In this document: positions 1 through 12,700 of the stretch, in pieces | Position numbering within the stretch: the first letter of the stretch is position 1 | Layout of the letters: each line of letters starts with the position of its first letter | From: Owenia fusiformis | Taxonomy: Eukaryota > Annelida > Polychaeta > Sabellida > Oweniidae | Assembly: GCA_903813345.2 (NCBI GenBank) | Contig: CAIIXF020000007.1 | Location: 17,717,564-17,781,563 of the forward strand | Length of the DNA: 64,000 nucleotides | Direction of reading: 5' to 3' | Notes under the pieces: generated by a model | Told to the model about the DNA's origin: nothing | The model's input: the letters and a program-made list of their open reading frames with translations, nothing else | Databases searched by the model: none | Made by a program: the position numbers and the translations under genes

Positions 1-234
1 ATAACTCAATAGCTCAAAACAAATAATAACAAGGCATTTACATGGCACAACGTCACCACTTTGATACAAATTGTCCAGTTGATACAGACTTAATTAATTG
101 TAATTGAGGGTAACAAGTTAATACAGACATTGAATGCAAACACCGAACCCTGGTCACAAAAAATGTCTTTCAACACAATGACCTTGATTGTCTCATTAAT
201 GATTGAATCATTTCAGTACAATCTGACTTAAACC

Positions 235-240
235 TTTATT
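235..240 (-). terminator. Poly(A) signal of the RETREG-like gene
   Basis: AATAAA on the minus strand lies about 50 bases past the stop codon at 291-293. It is the nearest canonical signal and fits the end of this gene. Confidence 0.5.
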
Positions 241-290
241 ATAAGTATCTGAATTATTTACAAACAGCACTAGTCTATAGCACTAAGAAA

Positions 291-3200
291 CTATATACCA
301 TCATCACTGTGTAGGGGTGAGACTTCACGTGACCTGTGCGAGGGTGTCAACATAGCTGGGGTGGGATTCTTGGATTCATCCTCACTGTCTGTAATTGCAC
401 GTGCCAATGCTGCGGTGATCTCAGGGTCCAGAGAAGGAACAAACTCCTCAACATCTGTGTCACTGTCTGTGATTGCTAGATCTTTAGATGCACTACCAGG
501 TGTACCTGACTTACGCTTTGACTTTCTTTTAGCTGTAGGAAGAATGAAATGAAATAGTGATCTTCATATGGGCATTGTCTTTTCTAACTAATCATATGGT
601 GGGACTTATCACTTTACAAATCATATATTTATATACAATTTAGATTTTTTACTGGTTAATAAGATTTATGTGATTCAGAGTGATTTGCTTCATGAATTTC
701 AAAATTAAAATGTTGTCATTTGTGCTTTGAAGCTCAAGTATTTACCCTAAGGTGGCTTTGGTTGAACACTCAGTAAATAAGGAGGAAAATGGTTGTTCAT
801 GTGTCATCATTCAAACTACTAGTGACATCTTTTCTATGTAAGAAAAACTTTCAAAAGTGATATACAGTGCTTCTCACCAAACTAGTGATGATTACATCAA
901 TCTCATTTAGTTTATCATGAATCCAGGTGTCTCCCTTTTCCAATGGTATGTCATTTGTTCATATCTGATAATGGACCACTGAAAAATCATTGTTTTTTTC
1001 GTACATGGGTGAAAAGGCCTTTATGTGCCAAGTTATGAAATATCAATCAACTGATCCTTATTGTGCAATCAGGTAAACCATTATGTAATTGGTACTGGGG
1101 ATTAAATTCTTGTCACAAGATTTACATAACACAGGTTTTTGATTTAGATTGACTAAGAAAAAAGAAAAAATGAAAAGTTTAACTTTAAGTGTTCATCAGT
1201 ATCCTTGTTGGTTCAGTTAACAAAACATATGGAAAAAGAAGTGGCATAAACAGTCGTTGTCTGTCATCTTATGAAAGATTATTCATGAAAGATTACATAT
1301 AATGCCCTTTCACATGACCACTATTTCACACTGGCTTGTGTCTCTATGTTGCACACCTCTTTGAATCATCTGGGGTTCTCTTTGTGACTCTCTACATTTT
1401 TAACTGTTGCAATGTCTAAAACTTGGTCCAGAGCAGATTTTGGCACATTGTGCAAAAGGAATGATTATTCAGTGGTCTGTGGTCGTATATGAATAATTGA
1501 TACATACCATTGGAAAGAAGAGACATGTGGCTTCCTGGTAAACTGGTAAATCAAATTGGTTTTGTGATTTTACAATGTCTTTGTTGCGTTTTTTTGGGAC
1601 GCACTGTATATCACTGTATATCATACATGTACGTATCCCAGTTGACTTATTGAAAAATATCTATCGAAGGAAATTAAAACAGAGTTGCAAAACTTACACT
1701 TTTTTGATCTTGTGCGTTTTATTTTTAGACTGTATTCCAACTGCATCATGAAAGGCTCAATCTTCACATAGGCCCTCTGTAAGATATTGTGGTACACCAT
1801 ACATGGCCAAAGTAGCAAGCTCATAACTGAAACATGAAAGGTTTAATCTTTAGACAGGTCCTCTGTATGATATTGTGGTACATGATACAAGGCCACAGTA
1901 GTAAGCTCATAACTGGAACATGAAATGTTTAATCTTTAGACAGGCCCTCTATAAGATATTGTGGTATACCATACAAGGCCAAAATAGCAGGCTCATTACT
2001 GAAACATGAAAATGTAGGCCCTCTTTATACAAGATATTGTGGAAACCATTTACTTGACAAAGCAATAAATGCTCATCCTTATATGTATTTCAAGACAGCA
2101 TAATGTTTCCTCACCCGTGATATAGCAGTGAAGGCTCACCTGTTAAATATGACAAGTCAATACTTCCTTACCTGTAATATATTACATAGTAATGAGTACT
2201 CGCCTGTGATATATGACAAGGCAATATGTCTTAGACTCATTACCTGTTAAATATGACAAGTCAATACTTCCTTACCTGTTATATATGACATAGTAATGAG
2301 TACTCACCTGTGATATATGACAAGGCAATATGTCTTAGACTCATTACCTGTTAAATATGACAAGTCAATACTTCCTTACCTGTTATATATGACATAGTAA
2401 TGAGTACTCACCTGTGATATATGACAAGGCAATATGTCCTAGACTCATTACCTTTTAAATATGACAAGTCAATACTTCCTTACCTGTAATATATGACATA
2501 GTAATGAGTACTCACCTGTGATATATGACAAGGCAATATGTCTTAGACTCATTACCTGTTAAATATGACAAGTCAATACTTCCTTACCCGTTATATATGA
2601 CATAGTAATGAGTACTCACCTGTGATATATGACAAGGCAATATGTCTTAGACTCATTACCTGTTAAATATGACAAGTCAATACTTCCTTACCTGTTATAT
2701 ATGACATAGTAATGAGTACTCACCTGTGATATATGACAAGGCAATGTGTCCTAGACTCATTACCTATGATACATGACAAGGCAATGTGTCCTAAACTCCT
2801 TACCTATGATACATGACAAGGCAATGTGTCCTAAACTCCTTACCTGTTAAATATGACAAGGCAGAAGGCAATATGTCCTTCCTTACCTGTGATATACGAC
2901 AAAGTAATGAGTACTCGCCTGTGATACATGACAAGGCAGTGTGTCCTTGACTCCTTACCTGTGATACATGACAAGGCAATGTGTCCTCTACTCATTACCT
3001 GTGATTTGTGACAAGGCAATGTGTCCTTGACTCCTTACCTGTGATATATGACAAGGCAATATGTCTTGACTCCTTACCTGTGATATATGACAAAGCAATG
3101 TGTCCTTGACTCCTTACCCGTGATATATGACAAAGTAATGTGTCCTTGACTCCTTACTCGTGTGATATATGACAAAGTAATGTGTCCTTGACTCCTTACC

Positions 3201-6200
3201 TGTGATATATGACAAGGCAATATGTCTTGACTCCTTACCTGTGATATATGACAAAGCAATGTGTCCTTGACTCCTTACCCGTGATATATGACAAAGTAAT
3301 GTGTCCTTGACTCCTTACCCGTGATATATGACAAAGCAATGTGTCCTTGACTCCTTACCCGTGATATATGACAAAGTAATGTGTCCTTGACTCCTTACCC
3401 GTGATATATGACAAAGCAACTTGTCCTTGACTCCTTACCTGTGATATATGACAAAGCAATGTGTCTTTGACTCCTTACCCGTGATATATGACAAAGCAAT
3501 GTGTCCTTGACTCCTTACCCGTGATATATGACAAAGTAATGTGTCTTTGACTCCTTACCCGTGATATATGACAAAGCAACGTGTCCTTGACTCCTTACCC
3601 GTGATATATGACAAAGCAACGTGTCCTCGACTCCTTACCCGTGATATATGACAAAGCAATGTGTCCTTGACTCCTTACCCGTGATATGTGACAAAGCAAT
3701 ATGTCCATGACTCCTTAACTGTGATATATGACAAAGCAATGTGTCTTTGACTCCTTACCTGTGATATATGACAAAGCAATATATCCTTGACTCCTTACCT
3801 GTGATATATGACAAGGCCACGCCCGAGAAGTAGTGACCCAGTACAGCAGTTCCAATGAAGATACTTGACATGAGAAGACAGAACTGAAAGTTGAAAAGTG
3901 TGCTACATTACTCAGGTATTTATTTCAGATTTCCAGTCAGGCATTTCAATGACTGCACTGAGTTATGACAAAGCAGATACTAATGATAGAAATATTTGAT
4001 GTACTGACTAGATATGATGTATGCTACAAATACATGTAGTTCTACTGATGAAATTAAAACAAAGTTGCTCAAAATATATTCAATCTCAGGTATATGGATA
4101 TTTGTTGCAGCTGGAAATATTTGTCTTGCAGATATTTTGCTTTAGATATTAGTGTTAAATATCTTTTAACATATTTTTGATACTAGGCATATACCCGGTA
4201 ATATGAACTGTAGAAAACCCTAGGTAACGGTTTGAGGTATTTATCAGCCGTAAAACCAGTACTAGTTTTCAATACCATTTGGAACACTGATGTAGACCTT
4301 AAATCCACACCAAGCATTTTCTGGATGATTGCCCCTAATCTGTAGAGGGTGAGGATATTATATATAGTTTCATTTTTTGGATATTTACCCTGCCTGGGTG
4401 GGCAACTCTCAGGTCAAGTAGGAAGCTACTGTAAACAGTGACTGTCACCCAAATCTCTGCCAAACTGCGACTCATCTCAGGGACACTGAGCAACTTTGGG
4501 TGTACAGGGGTCCATCTGCAATTATTGCAATCGAAATTATAATATGTTTCAGCATTTAAAAAGTGATGATCTTTCAAGAAGAATGGATGATTTTTAGAAA
4601 CTTTCAATTCAAACTTTATTTTTCTACATTTAGCTCAATCTCTTGTATCTTAAAAACCTTGTTCATGCAGTTGTTATCCCTTCAAAATAAAGTGCATACT
4701 TGATAGGTATAGCAATCCACTACAGATATCACACCACTATAGGTATATCACATCACTATACTGTAGGTGATAGGTATATCATACCACTATAGGTATATCA
4801 CACCACTGTAGGTATATCACATCACTATTGGAATATTTAAACCAATATAGGCATATACCCCATCAATCTAGGTATATCACACTACCTATGGGTATATCTG
4901 AGGGAAATACAATATACTGTATTGACCCGAGGGACGGTAACTGATTTATTCTACACTAAAGTAGATTATGAGGATTTAAAGCCAAGTCCCCTGGCTCAGT
5001 ATCTACTCTGTGAATTTGTGACATCATAGATCTGATGAGCGGGTGATATCAGTGGTGATATATATCACCTGCTCACTTCAATTATATTCCTGCATGTTAT
5101 TTCATATAGGTATACCATGCCACCAATGATTATATATTACTTACCCTTCTGTATCCTCCCCCTCTTTAGATGGAACTGAAACAAATGAATGAGAGAAATA
5201 TTTAAAATCGCATGAAATAAAATATTGTATTTAACAAAATTACAAATCATTCTCTCTATCCTACAATCCCAAATTGGCTATATCGTAGAGATACAACAAA
5301 ACCGTAAATTAACAAAAACCCAGATGCGAGTAGAAATAATCTTGATTTACGTCATTAAAAATTCAAAATTCATATTTGAAATCTACATGTAAAATAACAT
5401 CTATAAATGTGGTTTTAAAAAGTGTTTATCAACTTTGAAAAATTAATTTTCTTTGAAAATGTGACTTCTAGCTCGGGGAGATTCCCCATAGACCCCATGC
5501 TATAAAATCACAAAAAATGAAATATCTTTTCTTTTAGTGGACAGATAATATTTTGCTTTACTGGACATATTTTCATTAGTATAAGTAACAGACGCATAAG
5601 GGTTATGTGAAAATTGAGCCACTTAAATTGATAATATTCAAGTTTAAGGGAACTTTCTTCTATACCTGCCATGTTAATTGACCCGAATCAGCCACCTGGT
5701 GGTGAAACTGGTAACTACCTACTCGCATTTGGGTAATTGAATTTACGATATAGCAAAGTTCAGAATAGGGACTCCAGGGTCGTTACATCTTGTCTAATTA
5801 AGAACTTCAATGTATGGTCAATGAATGAAGCAGATTGCATTGTTTATAAAATAAACTGATGATTCACACAAGTGTACAGGGTGTCCAATAAATAAGGTGA
5901 AAGATATTGTAACTTTCTTAATATTGCATCAATCTTGATGAAATTTTCAGAGTTTGTAGTCCAAACCTTTTTACCTTTATTCTGTGAATTTAAAGCGCCT
6001 TTTATTTGATTGGCCAGAGTTGTGGTTGCTATAGCAACCGAAACAACAAAAAGGCGGGGCAAGTTTGTTTACGTCACAACTTTCCAAAACATATTTATTC
6101 TTACCGATAGCTTTATTCATATTCCCAGGTCTATTACTACCACCAATACAATATAAAAACAGTCCTAAAGTCCCATTGTTATGAAAATAAGCTATTCAAC

Positions 6201-9200
6201 ATAATGTCCATCTCTAGCTATACACTTCTTATGCCTATTCACCCACTCTCTAAACACATTTTCAAACTCATTCTTGCCCATTTTCTGAAGTCTTGCTAAG
6301 ACATGCGATCTGAGTTCATCAGTGCTTCCAAATTTATTTCCTCTCAAGTCACGCTTGAGTTCTGCATATAAGTAAAAGTCATTGGGTGCAAGGTCTGGGG
6401 AATATGGAGGGTGTGCAAGTAGGGGTAGCCCCAGTGCCCTAATAGTTTCACTAGTGAGCATAGCTGTGTGTGAACTCAGATCACATGTCTTAGCAAGACT
6501 TCAGGAAATGGGCAAGAATGGGTTTGAAAGTGTGTTTAGAGAGTGGGTGAATAGGCATAAGAAGTGTATAGCTAGAGATGGACATTATGTTGTATAGCTT
6601 ATTTTCATAACAATGGGACTTAAGGACTGTTTTTTTTTTATATTGTATTTGTGGTAGTTGTGGTAGTAATAGACCTGGGAGTATGAATAAAGCTATCAGA
6701 AAGAATAAATATGTTTTGGAAAGTTGTGACGTAAACAAACTTGCCCCGCCTTTTTGTTGTTTCAGTTACTATAGCAACCACAACTCTGGCCAATCAAATA
6801 GAAGACGCTTTGAATTCACAGAATAAAGGTAAAAAGGTTTGGGCTACAAACTCTGAAAATTTCATCAAGATTGGTGCAATATTAAGAAAGTTACAATATC
6901 TTTCACCTTATTTATTGGACACCCTGTATAGTTAGCCAGTATAATCTTTAAGCGTTTAATAAAGTTAACTCTTAATATACAGTGTACTCTTAATTTTTAG
7001 ACTAACTAAGACTAGTAAAGCGACACAGATGACAAAAGAGTAAATTGAAAAACTATCATAATTTTACAATAATATTTTTTTTGAATAAAGACCATGTGAA
7101 GTATGGGAAGTGGTTTTAGATGGTCATATCTTTTACCATGAGTACTTTCTGGACATATACAGGGTGTCCCGAAAGTATGAGGCCCCCTAGGCAGACATAT
7201 ACCAATGTCTATTGTCTCCATAGTATGTGTCATATATCATTTTAAAGCTCATCCAATTTACATTGATTTGCCAAGTATCATAGTTCAACTCACAAATTGG
7301 AAGAAGTTACAGGCATTTCAAAATTAAGTCTGTTTTACACTAAAATAATAGTTGCTCTCCCTAGGCCATGTTAACAGCAATGCTTTCCATATATGACCTT
7401 AAATGCGCTTCAAATAGGGATGTAGCATTTTGTAATCCTCATAAAACCTTTTTAAGGCATTTTAGAAGAGTTTCCTTGGAGTATCCACCCCCAACTTGCT
7501 CTTTTTAGAACCTAATATCCATCCTATTTTTGACAATAGCACCTATATTTTCGGTCACATTCAGGTCAGAACTGTTTCCAGGATACTGAAATGATCTATA
7601 TTTTTGGCCAAACACTTAAGTTTTGAAATGCCTGTAACTTTTCACCATTTGTGAGTTGAACCATGAGAGTTGGCAAATCAATGTAAGTTTGGATACGCTA
7701 AAATGTCATATACTATGGACACATTGGTATATGTCTGCTTATGGGGGTCATACAGTGATTTTAATAGATATTATTTTCGTAGGGAAATAAATATGATGTC
7801 ACTGATCGCGTGGGGGCCAATCTGGCTGATCATTTAATTTTATTATACTGTTATTAGAATATTAACAGTAATTTATCATTTATTTTATAATGGTTATTGC
7901 AAGAACTCTAAGTTGGACTTACAATGCCGAAAAACAGCATTTTTATAGCTGCAAGTTGACAAAACCTATTTCAGTTGTGCTTTCAGTCTACTATTGGGTT
8001 TGAGGTAATAATGGGAAGGCAGAATATGCAATATCAGGGGAGAACCTACCTTTTATTTCAGGCCAGATCTTGTTCCTCCATGTGTCAATGCAGAGAACAA
8101 TCAAAATGCTTGTTGCAATCACATAAAGTGGTCTGTAGTGGAGAACTGTGGATAACCTGCAAAACAACAACTCTGTGAACTCTTGACTGTCATGACAACC
8201 ATTTTTGTTTCTTGGGAGAATGAGTGATAAAAGAAACTCTTCATTAAGACCGAGACTAACTTTTTAGGTCTCAGATTGAGAGAGCTTATACTTTCAAAAA
8301 TATATGACCAATCAATGACACAATTATAAAAAATCAGCCACGCAAGCTACATGTATATTATTTAGCTATTCTTGGAGGTCTATATTGATTCAATAAGGGA
8401 TGTCCTATATAGGGTTACATGTACTTATTACAGTCTGTTAAACTGCTTCAAGGCACCTAAAAATAAGAAATCTTAAGATTATTGTGCAATAATATATGGA
8501 AAAACATGTACACACGAATGACATTTGTATATTTCAGATTATTTAGTGTTTAGTGCAATAAGCCTGTGCCCTTTTGTGATTTGAGGTCTATCCGCCATGT
8601 TATTTCTTTCAGAATTAACATGGCAGAGCATCAAAATATAAGAGGTAGTTACAGACTTTATAAGCCAATTCACAAGCAATCCAAGATAAACAAATGTCAT
8701 TCGTGTGCAATATGATGATACTTTCTATATATTATTGCATAATAGTCTTTAGACTTCTTATTTTTACGTTCAACTGGTTGCCTTGAAGCAGTTTAACAGA
8801 CTGTAAACAGTGACATTACAATGAGGACTTGGCATTATGCAAAATGTCACCGCCTACCATTTGTTACAGCTGCCTACAGCCAAACATTGTCCATCTTCCA
8901 TCTGATGCTTGTCCCGAAAGTAAATAAAAGTCAAAGATCTCGACAAAAGGAGCTTAGAGTCATCATCCTGCGAAGGATAGGCCTAGTATCAACAAGTGAT
9001 ACTACATGTATCCTTCGAAGAATGATGACTCCGATCCGTGCATAGTGTCTACTATTTTTCTGGGTTGTCCATACCTACATGTAAGTATCCTAATCCTAAC
9101 AGTTGTGCCTACTATAGTATTTTCATATTTTCATTATTTGAAGTGTAATTTTAGTTCAGAATTAGAATTGAATATTTTTAGGTTGCTCACCAAAATACTC

Positions 9201-9408
9201 CATTGACAGCCAGGAACATGACAGCACTGTGCTTTGGGTTTTCCCACACCAAGACACTTTGTAAACGCATAATAAAGGGCTCTAGTGGATTCAAAATGTG
9301 CCTCAATCTTTCCTCTCTTGCACGAACAAGAAATTCGAGCTGTTGGTTGGGTTGGATCGTTGGTGGAGGAGTTTGAAACCCCCGACCCATATCTTCTTCG
9401 TTTGCCAT
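291..9408 (-). CDS. RETREG: Reticulophagy regulator (RETREG/FAM134 family), 7 coding exons
   Basis: Coding exons on the minus strand, 5' to 3': 9408-9191, 8156-8050, 5175-5145, 4515-4389, 3883-3799, 1826-1698, 532-291. All borders are GT-AG and the phases join without a break, giving about 312 residues. The family shapes ER membrane through a reticulon-homology domain and recruits autophagosomes. Visible family signatures are [14 protein letters not shown], then [33 protein letters not shown] and a hydrophobic [11 protein letters not shown] hairpin segment. These match the FAM134 reticulon domain as I know it. The C-terminal exon is acidic and serine-rich ([16 protein letters not shown]). I start at MANEEDMG; an in-frame ATG 24 bases upstream at 9432 overlaps a CRE. 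The protein is shorter than vertebrate members (about 460-540 residues), and I see no canonical FxxL LIR. The introns hold arrays that copy the gene's own splice sites. Confidence 0.85.
1756..2045 (-). repeat. About 84-bp tandem array copying the 3' splice site and start of RETREG exon 6
   Basis: Upstream of exon 6 on the minus strand, the intron end (CATGTTTCAG) and about the first 60 bases of the exon are repeated. Extra acceptors stand near 1911 and 1993, besides the real one at 1827. The copies have diverged by substitutions and small indels. The outermost copy, near 2010-2045, is degenerate. Confidence 0.8.
2100..3830 (-). repeat. 40-bp minisatellite copying the 5' splice site of RETREG exon 5
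   Basis: The last bases of exon 5 (TCATATATCACAG) and its donor GTAAGGAG are repeated about 24 times between roughly 2880 and 3830, with a period of 40 bases. From about 2150 to 2760 the array has a higher-order period of 104 bases made of three diverged subunits (about 5 copies). Most copies keep an intact GTAAGG-type donor. The array fills most of intron 5. Confidence 0.9.
4715..4895. repeat. Short minisatellite, AGGTATATCACACCACTAT-like unit
   Basis: About eight imperfect copies of a unit near 20 bases lie in RETREG intron 3. No coding content is visible. Confidence 0.7.
5877..6926. mobile_element. Mariner-like element with mirror-image ends, in RETREG intron 2
   Basis: Both ends begin CAGGGTGTCCAATAAATAAG and are flanked by TA. 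The inverted arms are long: the left arm from 5877 pairs with the right arm ending at 6926 over several hundred bases. The minus strand at 6192-6461 encodes the C-terminal part of a mariner transposase, with [20 protein letters not shown]. The plus strand at 6472-6597 repeats its tail ([17 protein letters not shown]) in mirror orientation. No full transposase remains, so it is non-autonomous. Confidence 0.8.
7160..7760. mobile_element. Foldback MITE, TIR CAGGGTGTCCCGAAAGTATG
   Basis: The left arm (7160-7320) and right arm (7610-7760) are diverged inverted repeats. Both contain ATATACCAATGT and a TTTGAAATGCCTGTAACTT-type segment. The left end abuts TA; the right end is degraded. It lies in RETREG intron 2 and has no coding capacity. 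Confidence 0.65.
8431..8803. mobile_element. Foldback MITE, TIR CAGTCTGTTAAACTGCTTCA, TA flanks
   Basis: The termini CAGTCTGTTAAACTGCTTCA and its reverse complement are each flanked by TA. The inner arms also pair (a CGAATGACATTTGT segment and its complement). It sits in RETREG intron 1. Confidence 0.75.
8955..9031. repeat. Short inverted repeat (hairpin) in RETREG intron 1
   Basis: GAGTCATCATCCTGCGAAGGATA pairs with TATCCTTCGAAGAATGATGACTC around a loop of about 30 bases. It is probably a tiny MITE remnant. Confidence 0.6.
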
Positions 9409-9701
9409 TTTTCTGTTTTGGTATGACGTCATATAGTCTCAGACTAAAATGCTTTAGCCCATTTCAAACTCAAAAGATTGATAAATACCTATTATTGCAA
9501 TTGAGGACAATGAAATTGATTCTCATTTAAAGTAATTGTTTTTGAGGATTTGAAGGACATTATAAAAGTGAATTAAGTCTCGAACCGAAACGATTCTAGT
9601 TGCCGCCATTTTTTGATATTTTTTTCAGATTTTAAAATATTTCCGAATTTGCTGAAATTTTGATGAAAGTATAAGACCAATTGCGTTTATTATTGATCAG
9701 A
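9409..9701. promoter_or_regulatory. Bidirectional promoter between RETREG and gamma-tubulin
   Basis: The two start codons are 293 bases apart and point away from each other. A perfect CRE palindrome TGACGTCA lies at 9424-9431, next to the RETREG start. GCCGCCATTTT at 9602-9612 matches the YY1 consensus and lies about 90 bases before the gamma-tubulin ATG. No TATA box is obvious at either end, as is usual for shared housekeeping promoters. Confidence 0.6.
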
Positions 9702-12700
9702 ATGCCTCGTGAAATCATAACGCTTCAATTGGGGCAATGCGGGAACCAAAGTAAGTAAAGTCTTCTCACTTCTTTCTCTTGATTTGCACAGAACAGAACA
9801 GATTCAGTTTCAATTTGGAACATAAATAAATGACAGGTGGATTTGCTGAAGTGAGGATTTCCCATGTTAAAAATTAAAATTTTCAAGAGGCCACACATCA
9901 TACACACTGTTCGAAATTGATTAAAACGCCCCGTTCTCTTCCAAAACGCCCCCTTGGATCTATACACCTTATCAGTAGTCATAGACTCTGTGGGGCGTTT
10001 GGAAGACAATGGGGCGTTTTGGTCAATTTCGAACAGTTGGTTAGGACTTTTCAAAATTGCTGCGTTTCATGTAATAAATATGTTGATGCAGCGATGGAGG
10101 GTTGTAATGGGAGTCCTTGCGCAGAATATGGGGGAGAGTGATAGAAGAACCTGGGAGATATTAAGGATTGTGGTTGAAATCTCTTCAAGGATTTGCAACT
10201 TCTCACATCTGGGGACCAAAACGCCGCTAATACGAGGGACTTTGTAAACAAAAGCAATGTCTCGACTGAAAAGTGTTTCTGTGAAGGTCATAATGGAACA
10301 AGTTTGAAGAAAAACACCGTTGTGAGACTCACAATCATTGATTTTCCAAAGACAGGGTAGATTTGAAATTCAAATTAACGTTTTTGCGGGGCGTTTTGGT
10401 TTCGATACGCCCCGGTGAGTTAGTACCGCGTGATAATGTCCGGTTTCAGCAATTTCCAGTGATCTTGATGTCTATCTTGAAGATAATATGACATATTATT
10501 ATTCTGAGAATGTGACGCCTCTCCAGATGACAACACACAAGAGATAACCAAGATGCCACAGCACGGACACACACCATGAAGTTACTTAAAATCCTGTAGA
10601 AACAAAATAACCACAGTTTGTTTAGGCTACATGATCATTTGCTTTCATTGGCTGTTTGTTGTGATGTAACATAAACCGAAAGATCAGACTTACCGGAAAC
10701 TATCAAAACCATTATCCAATTCCAGAACTGGTTGGATTTGCTTACTTTTAGATATAAGCTTTGTTGTTTCGTTCACACTGCCTTTTTATTATTTTCAGTT
10801 GGAATGGAGTTCTGGAAACAGCTATGTGCAGAACATGGGATCAGTCCAGGTGAGAGTTTGCTTCACATACATTTTGGCCTTTAGTGTTCAATATAACACC
10901 ATGCGAAATGATAAAGTAGCAGAATATTTTATTGATATTTCTCCAGAATTATTGTGATTGTTTTCAATTTTTCTTAGCTTATATTGATGAACAGCCTTGC
11001 AGGTTAATTGTATGGAAGTTTGACCTTATTTTTATATGTAAATTGAGTTTTATAACTTTATTAGATTTTAGATTATGAGAACATGATGATTAAGTTGCAT
11101 TCTTATTTCAGAGGGTATTTTGGAAGAGTATGCCACAGAGGGAAATGACAGAAAGGATGTATTTTTCTATCAGGTTTGTAACATACATGTAGCCAGTACA
11201 TGACAAATCTAGTGTTTGATTTAACAAAACTAAAAGATGAAGCTATTCACAGGTTATGAAGGGCCTGTTTTTAAACCATTTGCCCATATTAAAAAAAAAA
11301 GACAAAAGAAAGTTTTCTAAAAACAGCTCAGTTTCATGGATAAATGATGGCCAAAAATCCACATATTTTTGGTGATCTGGCAGTAGTAATTTAAATACAA
11401 ATTAAAGTTATAACAATGTACAATCGAACTGAGCAGAATTCAAGTTAACAGCAATTAGCTCAACTGTTAGTATCTGCACACTAGCAACAGAACAATTACC
11501 ATTCTCAGTATACTAGCATTGTGAAAGTTTATCTGTATATTCATGTAGGCGGATGATGAGCACTATATCCCAAGGTCAGTGTTACTGGACCTGGAACCGA
11601 GAGTGATCAACTCAATATTGAAGTCTCCATATGCCAATCTGTATAACCCTGAGAACATCTACCTTTCTAAACACGGGGGAGGTGCAGGGAACAACTGGGC
11701 AAGCGGCTACTCACAGGTAAAATATTGCATTTTGAAAAGGGGTTGAGTGGGAATGAACTGGCCAAGAAGTTTCTCACAAACCCGTGAAACTACAAATTCT
11801 GAAAGACAAGTGACAAAATTTGTTCCATTTTAATTCTGTTCTGTTCCCATGGAATAGCACTGCTATCAGAATTATCTGTAGAGTCTCTTAATTTATAATG
11901 CTATTAATGATATGACCAAGAGTGAATATTCAACAAATGCCCAATATATGACTATCAAATCTAAAATTCTGACTGGGTTAGCAATAAACTGTGTTTGATT
12001 AAAGTAAGTGGTGTGCATCATACATATGGTAGGTGATGTTATGCACCACTTAAAGGTTTGGATTATATGGGAAATGGTGAGGCAAACATTGAGCTGTGAA
12101 ATCCTAGGAATAACCAAGACAGTGAGTCAATTTGCCCACCCTGGTGACAATAATAAGTCATCTGTACATAATTCCATTTCAGGGAGAAAGACTTTACGAA
12201 GAAGTGTTTGACATTATAGACAGAGAAGCTGATGGCAGTGACAGTTTAGAGGTAAAAATGTCATAAAATCAAAATCATCATACAAAATTGAAATGATATT
12301 AACCAACAACCTACAAATAAAGCACAAATTATCTCACAAAATATGACTAATGTAAATCTTTCAAATCAAAGTTAACCTTAAATATTGTGAAACATAGATC
12401 TCGCGATGTATGTACATGTATTATATAGGAACGTTCAAAATTTAAAAAAATAGATCATCTGTTTCTCATATCATGATAATAAAGAGAAAAACAAGGAAGC
12501 TTTAGGAATTATTGATCAACACAAATAGACATGCATTCCTCAACTGCCCCTATTGATGAGCAGAAACAAACAGATGTGGGAATCATATACAATTTACTCA
12601 ATGTAAAATGAGAAACATAATTACGTATTTTAGGGGTTTGTTGTTTGCCACAGTATAGCTGGAGTGACAGGGTCGGGTAAGGGCTCATACAAACTGGAAA

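Noticed and set aside
2880-3830. Regular 40-bp repeats resembling a CRISPR array
   Set aside because: There are no unique spacers. The whole unit repeats, and it is derived from an exon edge in an animal gene.
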